This document shows positions 62,601-64,000 of a DNA stretch of 64,000 nt, piece by piece. The notes beneath the pieces were generated by a model. It made no database searches. It saw only the letters and a program-made list of their open reading frames with translations, and was not told where the DNA came from. The position numbers and the translations under genes were made by a program. Source of the DNA: Inia geoffrensis (taxonomy: Eukaryota > Chordata > Mammalia > Artiodactyla > Iniidae); assembly GCA_036417435.1 (NCBI GenBank), contig CM070904.1, forward strand, positions 133,486,695-133,550,694, in the 5' to 3' direction. Position 1 is the first letter of the stretch. Each line of letters begins with the position of its first letter.

Positions 62601-63418
62601 CGCCTTCGTGGCGGCGCGTGCCTTCGTGCAGGGCCTGGGCGTGGCCAGCGACGTGGTCCGGAAGGTGGCCCAGGTGCGCGCGGAGGCCCCGCGCCCCACC
62701 CCGGGGCCCTGGGCCTCCCGGTGTCCCTTTCCACCCCCGACCCGGGCGGGTGGGAGGATCCAGCATGCGAGCTCTGCTCGGGGCAGCGGTGGCCAGGCCG
62801 GTCCTGGGCAGAAAGGGAAGGGAAGAGGGCTGCAGCGGGATGCTGAGCCAGCTCCAGGGGTCAGGTGGACGGGAGACGGGAGATGAGGTGGATGTGTGCT
62901 CCGAGGCTGGGGCGGGGGATGCCTGGCCCCATCGGGCAGCTCGCTCGCGTCAGACCCGCCAGCGTGGGGTGTGGGAGGGCATCGTGAGACTCCTCCGCCC
63001 ACACTGGGGTCCCTAACGAGTCACCCCCAGCCTCCATCCATTCAGCTGTGTGGTGGGCGGTATTCCCGCTTCCCTGGGAGGGTTCGTGACCGTGGTGCCC
63101 CAGGGAGTCGCGGCACTGTGAGTGTATCGCTTATTAGATGGAACCCCAGCACGGCCAGCAGGCCTGCTTGGTCATCTGAGAAGGAACCGGGCGCGCCTTG
63201 CGGGGCTGCACACCTGCTGTGGGGTGGCGCTCAGGCTGCCTTGCCTCCCCAGGTGCCCCTGAGCCCGGAGTGCTCACGGGCCGTCATGAAGCTGGTGTAC
63301 TGCGCCCACTGCCTGGGGGTGCCCGGCGCCCGTCCCTGCCCCGACTACTGCCGCAACGTGCTCAAGGGCTGCCTGGCCAACCAAGCCGACCTGGACGCCG
63401 AGTGGAGGAACCTTCTGG
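38060..63418 (+). CDS. GPC1: Glypican-1 (GPC1), exons 1-4 of a gene that continues past the window
   Basis: GPC1 is a GPI-anchored heparan sulfate proteoglycan that binds FGFs, Wnts and other ligands at the cell surface. The coding join is 38060-38225, 60018-60176, 62282-62673 and 63253-63418. That is 883 bases, or 294 codons plus one base, all with GT-AG introns. Intron 1 is 21,792 bp (phase 1), intron 2 is 2,105 bp (phase 1), intron 3 is 579 bp (phase 0), and intron 4 starts at 63419 (phase 1). Residue numbering coincides with human GPC1. The 11 core cysteines present are 32, 62, 68, 69, 191, 246, 256, 259, 268, 272 and 279. From the known human disulfide pattern, partners 343, 401 and 415 should be in later exons. 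N-glycosylation sites at Asn79 and Asn116 are kept. No frameshift or premature stop is seen. The glycosaminoglycan-attachment serines and GPI signal are outside the window. Confidence 0.97.
38226..40799 (+). other. GPC1 intron 1, 5' part: CpG-island tail, no second gene
   Basis: The first 450 bases are the downstream half of the CpG island. The rest is GC-rich intron without recognisable exons. Long minus-strand frames (for example 38173-39183) are compositional. A purine-pyrimidine alternating tract lies at 40696-40745. Confidence 0.6.
40696..40745. repeat. CG/CA alternating tract (Z-DNA-prone)
   Basis: The tract is a near-continuous alternation of purine and pyrimidine (cgcacgcgtgtgcacacacg and repeats of it), with two acacgcgtgtgcac blocks that are also palindromic. 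Such mixed CG/CA tracts favour left-handed Z-DNA and are unstable in length. Confidence 0.8.
40800..40965 (+). mobile_element. L2 3'-end fragment in GPC1 intron 1
   Basis: The L2 end blocks occur in order: 'cctctgtctgtactgttctt', 'agagcctggcacagttcctg' and 'gcacaaagtaggctctcagt'. Ancient and non-coding. Confidence 0.65.
40966..43584 (+). other. GPC1 intron 1, no exon recognised
   Basis: GC-rich intron sequence with only compositional open frames. A MIR-like remnant is at about 42790-42900. Two tandem copies of 'cttgcctgtctgatgtc' lie near 42715-42755. Confidence 0.5.
42790..42900 (-). mobile_element. MIR-type SINE remnant
   Basis: On the + strand 'cagccctgtggggtcaggtc', 'acccacatttgggagaggac' and 'acaggctcaggagggtgagg' follow the order of a reversed MIR core. 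Weak and old. Confidence 0.45.
43585..43985 (-). mobile_element. MaLR LTR (MLT1/MST-type), antisense, in intron 1
   Basis: On the + strand the reversed LTR blocks appear: 'ctagcagttcagaggctagg', 'tgtgctggtctgcttctgaa', 'tggaaatgaggacaccaatc', 'ctcaaatgaggtcacctcct' and 'gggttcagcccattgcag'. No internal viral sequence is associated with it, so it is a solitary old LTR. Confidence 0.75.
46785..46860 (+). mobile_element. MER5-like hAT fragment
   Basis: The string 'gtgttcccaaccgggagctg' followed by 'gtttttggttgtcacagcat' matches the first part of MER5 elements. The rest is lost. Confidence 0.5.
47735..47800 (+). mobile_element. L2-like fragment
   Basis: The block 'ttgagctcctactgtgtgcc' followed by 'gggcgctgtcctcggtgctg' is the well-known L2-type motif. 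Short. Confidence 0.5.
48355..48500 (+). mobile_element. MIR SINE
   Basis: The MIR blocks are clear: 'gctgtgtgaccttgggccaa', 'ttactgaacctctctgtgcc', 'tcaatccttttctgtaaaat' and 'gggacggtagcaacacctgc'. Ancient SINE within intron 1. Confidence 0.85.
48501..49789 (+). other. GPC1 intron 1, nothing recognised
   Basis: GC-rich intron sequence with compositional open frames only. Confidence 0.5.
49790..49905 (+). mobile_element. MIR SINE
   Basis: Blocks 'acattgagcaagtctcagaa', 'cctcagtcttcccatctgtg' and 'agatggggataattgtatct' follow the MIR order. Confidence 0.8.
50140..50304. repeat. AT-rich decayed repeat with 24-bp tandem motif
   Basis: The sequence 'ccagatttagcaggtaaaac' followed by 'taatttt' and agtataagtat-type blocks resembles a known mammalian palindromic repeat I cannot name. 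The motif agtataagta occurs at 50247 and 50271, a 24-bp period. Confidence 0.5.
50305..51150 (-). mobile_element. L1 3' region (old L1M), antisense, with nested SINE
   Basis: On the + strand: 'ttggtggtaaaatatgcata', then after the SINE 'gtacattcagtggcattaag', 'gctgtgcagcagtcaccacc', 'aagtggaatcataacagtat', 'ttatctgttcatccatcagt' and 'caaataatgctgctgtgaac'. This is the reversed L1 3' UTR/ORF2 end. It is heavily mutated and lies antisense to GPC1 in intron 1. Confidence 0.9.
50366..50656 (-). mobile_element. CHR-family tRNA-Glu SINE nested in L1
   Basis: On the + strand it runs from a T/TTTA-rich tail through 'gggctttctctagttgtggc' and 'tgtgggatcttcccagacca' to 'caccagggaagcc'. It is flanked by a perfect 17-bp duplication ccgttttaatgattttt at 50348-50364 and 50657-50673, inside the L1. 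Confidence 0.95.
51151..53789 (+). other. GPC1 intron 1, no exon recognised
   Basis: GC-rich intron without named repeats or convincing exons. Confidence 0.5.
53790..55330. promoter_or_regulatory. second CpG island inside GPC1 intron 1
   Basis: The CpG density is comparable to the GPC1 promoter (53790-54260 and 54840-55330 especially). It contains a (CCG)n tract at about 54140-54170, several GC boxes, and a gtcacgtggcc E-box/USF-type motif at about 55198-55208. The middle part (54290-54800) is C-rich on the + strand, with four C runs at 54426-54447 that give a G-quadruplex on the minus strand. It starts about 15.6 kb after exon 1 and ends 1.9 kb before MIR149. It could drive MIR149, an alternative GPC1 first exon or an antisense RNA. 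The strand is undetermined, and the long open frames on both strands (up to 244 codons) look compositional. Confidence 0.65.
55331..57204 (+). other. GPC1 intron 1 between CpG island 2 and MIR149
   Basis: GC-rich sequence with purine-rich stretches (about 56580-56800). A YY1-like motif (aagatggcgcc on the minus strand) lies at about 55991-56001. No exon is recognised. If MIR149 has its own transcript, its 5' part would lie here. Confidence 0.45.
57205..57293 (+). ncRNA. MIR149: microRNA precursor mir-149
   Basis: The 89-base hairpin precursor lies in the sense orientation in GPC1 intron 1, the same host position as human MIR149. The 5p arm occupies 57219-57241 (begins tctggctccgtg, ends cactccc; seed ctggctc). 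The 3p arm occupies 57260-57280 (begins agggaggg, ends ctgtgc; seed gggaggg). As far as I recall the human hairpin, both arms are unchanged and the differences lie in the lower stem and terminal loop (gtgtgtgt here). Known reports link miR-149 to control of GPC1 and FGFR1 in endothelial cells, so the host gene may also be a target. The processing hairpin is inferred by homology. Confidence 0.96.
57294..60017 (+). other. GPC1 intron 1, 3' part, and exon 2 acceptor
   Basis: GC-rich intron with a MIR at 59110-59240. It ends in a pyrimidine-rich tract and cag acceptor (AG at 60016-60017). No additional exon is recognised. Confidence 0.6.
59110..59240 (+). mobile_element. MIR SINE
   Basis: Blocks 'gactgtgtgacttcagacag', 'cagtctcagtttcctggtct' and 'gtaaagggggttcacagcac' follow the MIR consensus order. 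Confidence 0.8.
60018..60176 (+). CDS. GPC1: GPC1 exon 2: CPQGYTCC cysteine cluster and N-glycosylation site
   Basis: The exon has 159 bases and encodes residues 56-108 plus the first base of Asp109. It contains [17 protein letters not shown] with Cys62, Cys68 and Cys69 (partners 256, 32 and 259 in human GPC1). The N-glycosylation sequon Asn79-Arg-Ser follows, and then an amphipathic helix ([19 protein letters not shown]). The acceptor is cccacag|gt and the donor is g|gtgaga. Both junctions keep phase 1. Differences from human are conservative. Confidence 0.97.
60177..62281 (+). other. GPC1 intron 2
   Basis: A 2.1-kb GC-rich intron with no recognised repeat or exon. Near its 3' end a branch-point-like ctgac (A at 62261) sits 20 bases before the AG at 62280-62281. 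The polypyrimidine tract is short. Confidence 0.75.
62282..62673 (+). CDS. GPC1: GPC1 exon 3: helical core, second N-glycosylation site, Cys191
   Basis: The exon has 392 bases and encodes residues 109-239. It starts [15 protein letters not shown] with sequon Asn116-Asp-Ser. It continues through [20 protein letters not shown], a long helix strongly conserved in glypicans, then [20 protein letters not shown] and [10 protein letters not shown] with Cys191. It ends [12 protein letters not shown]. The acceptor is gcgcag|at and the donor is cag|gtgcgc, a weaker donor than usual, in phase 0. The exon is rich in third-position G/C. A 198-codon minus-strand frame over it is a shadow. Confidence 0.97.
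62674..63252 (+). other. GPC1 intron 3
   Basis: A 579-bp intron without recognised repeats. It ends in ttgcctccccag. Confidence 0.85.
63253..63418 (+). CDS. GPC1: GPC1 exon 4: six-cysteine segment
   Basis: The exon has 166 bases and encodes residues 240-294 plus one base. It contains the cysteine-rich signature [20 protein letters not shown], then [19 protein letters not shown], giving Cys246, 256, 259, 268, 272 and 279. It ends with [10 protein letters not shown]. The acceptor is cccag|gtgccc and the donor is g|gtgagc in phase 1. In human GPC1 the next exon begins with the second half of an Asp codon. It is not visible before the window ends. Confidence 0.97.
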
Positions 63419-64000
63419 GTGAGCTCCCACTGCTGCCACCGCCTGCGGGAAGGGGGGTTGGGGGCGTGCAAAACCAGGCCTGTCCTCTGGAGCAGGCGGT
63501 CCCTGGGGCGAGGAACAAGATGCCCCCTGAACGTCCCGAACAGACTGCAACGTGGGCAGCTGCCCGGGAGGGAGCCCTGTGGGGTCACAGTCCTGCCCTT
63601 CCCCACCGAGCGTGTACGTGCCAACACGTGCATGAGTTAACGTGTGCGTTGCTGCCCTGGGGTGGGCCAGCTCTGAGGTGTGCCGACGTGACGTGGGTCA
63701 CCAAGCAGCTGTGCCAACACAGATGTACCACAGTGTGTATACCTGCTGCTGTGAGGTGAGCCCACGTGCATCCACATCGACACACGTGGGCTGACGGGAG
63801 GGCTCACCGTGCCTGTATACTGAGATATGTAAGTTCTAACGCGTGCTGACACGTGGGCCAGCACACATTCATGCTGAGACACGTGCTAACGTGGACGTGT
63901 GCTGGCATGCCTCGAGCCAACGTGAAAACGTGTGAGGTAACATAGGCGTGTGGTGGGCTAAGTGTACGTGTGCCGAGAGGCATAAGCTTACACGGGCTCA
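63419..64000 (+). other. start of GPC1 intron 4, with ACGTG-rich degenerate repeat
   Basis: After the donor the intron becomes unusually rich in ACGTG. Fourteen copies lie between 63616 and 63970, five of them inside CACGTG palindromes (63625, 63763, 63783, 63850, 63880). Phrases such as gctgacacgtggg and gctgagacacgtgct recur imperfectly, as in a decayed minisatellite. The motif is the core of bHLH E-boxes and of hypoxia-response elements. Any function is inference. Confidence 0.7.

Overview
This window looks like nuclear DNA from a cetacean (whale or dolphin). Seven interspersed tRNA-Glu-derived SINEs are present, and the ones that begin with a 'gggcttccctggtggcgcag' head and run through a GC-rich body into a poly-A tail match the CHR family that is abundant in Cetacea. 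Old mammalian repeats (L1, L2, MIR, MER1/MER5-type hAT elements, MaLR LTRs), CpG islands and a spliced gene with long GC-rich introns all agree with a mammalian, probably subtelomeric-type GC-rich chromosome segment.

The one protein-coding gene I can support is GPC1 (glypican-1) on the + strand. Its exons 1 to 4 lie at 38060-38225, 60018-60176, 62282-62673 and 63253-63418 and join in frame to 294 codons. This covers the signal peptide, 11 of the 14 disulfide-forming cysteines of the core and both N-glycosylation sites. The remaining exons (C-terminal lobe helices, heparan-sulfate attachment region, GPI signal) lie beyond the right edge. A TATA-less CpG island (about 37.3-38.7 kb) is its promoter.

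Intron 1 (21.8 kb) carries the microRNA gene MIR149 at 57205-57293, sense to GPC1, with both mature arms intact. A second large CpG island (about 53.8-55.3 kb) lies 2 kb upstream of MIR149 and may be an independent promoter for it or for another transcript.

Layout: 1-780, in-register CTGGG-type pentamer array; 0.8-37.3 kb, intergenic DNA with no credible gene, holding nested transposons at 12.3-17.1 kb and 24.6-31.3 kb, an AT-rich cluster of AP-1/CRE motifs near 1.9-2.1 kb, and a perfect 18-bp-arm palindrome near 28.1 kb; 37.3-38.7 kb, GPC1 promoter and exon 1; 38.2-60.0 kb, intron 1 with MIR149, CpG island 2 and scattered repeats; 60.0-64.0 kb, exons 2-4 and the start of intron 4, which contains a dense cluster of ACGTG motifs. 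Nearly all long open frames in the window are by-products of GC-rich sequence and are not genes. I found no clearly new biological system. The best leads are the intronic CpG island/MIR149 unit, the palindrome, the AP-1 cluster and the ACGTG-rich intron 4 segment.
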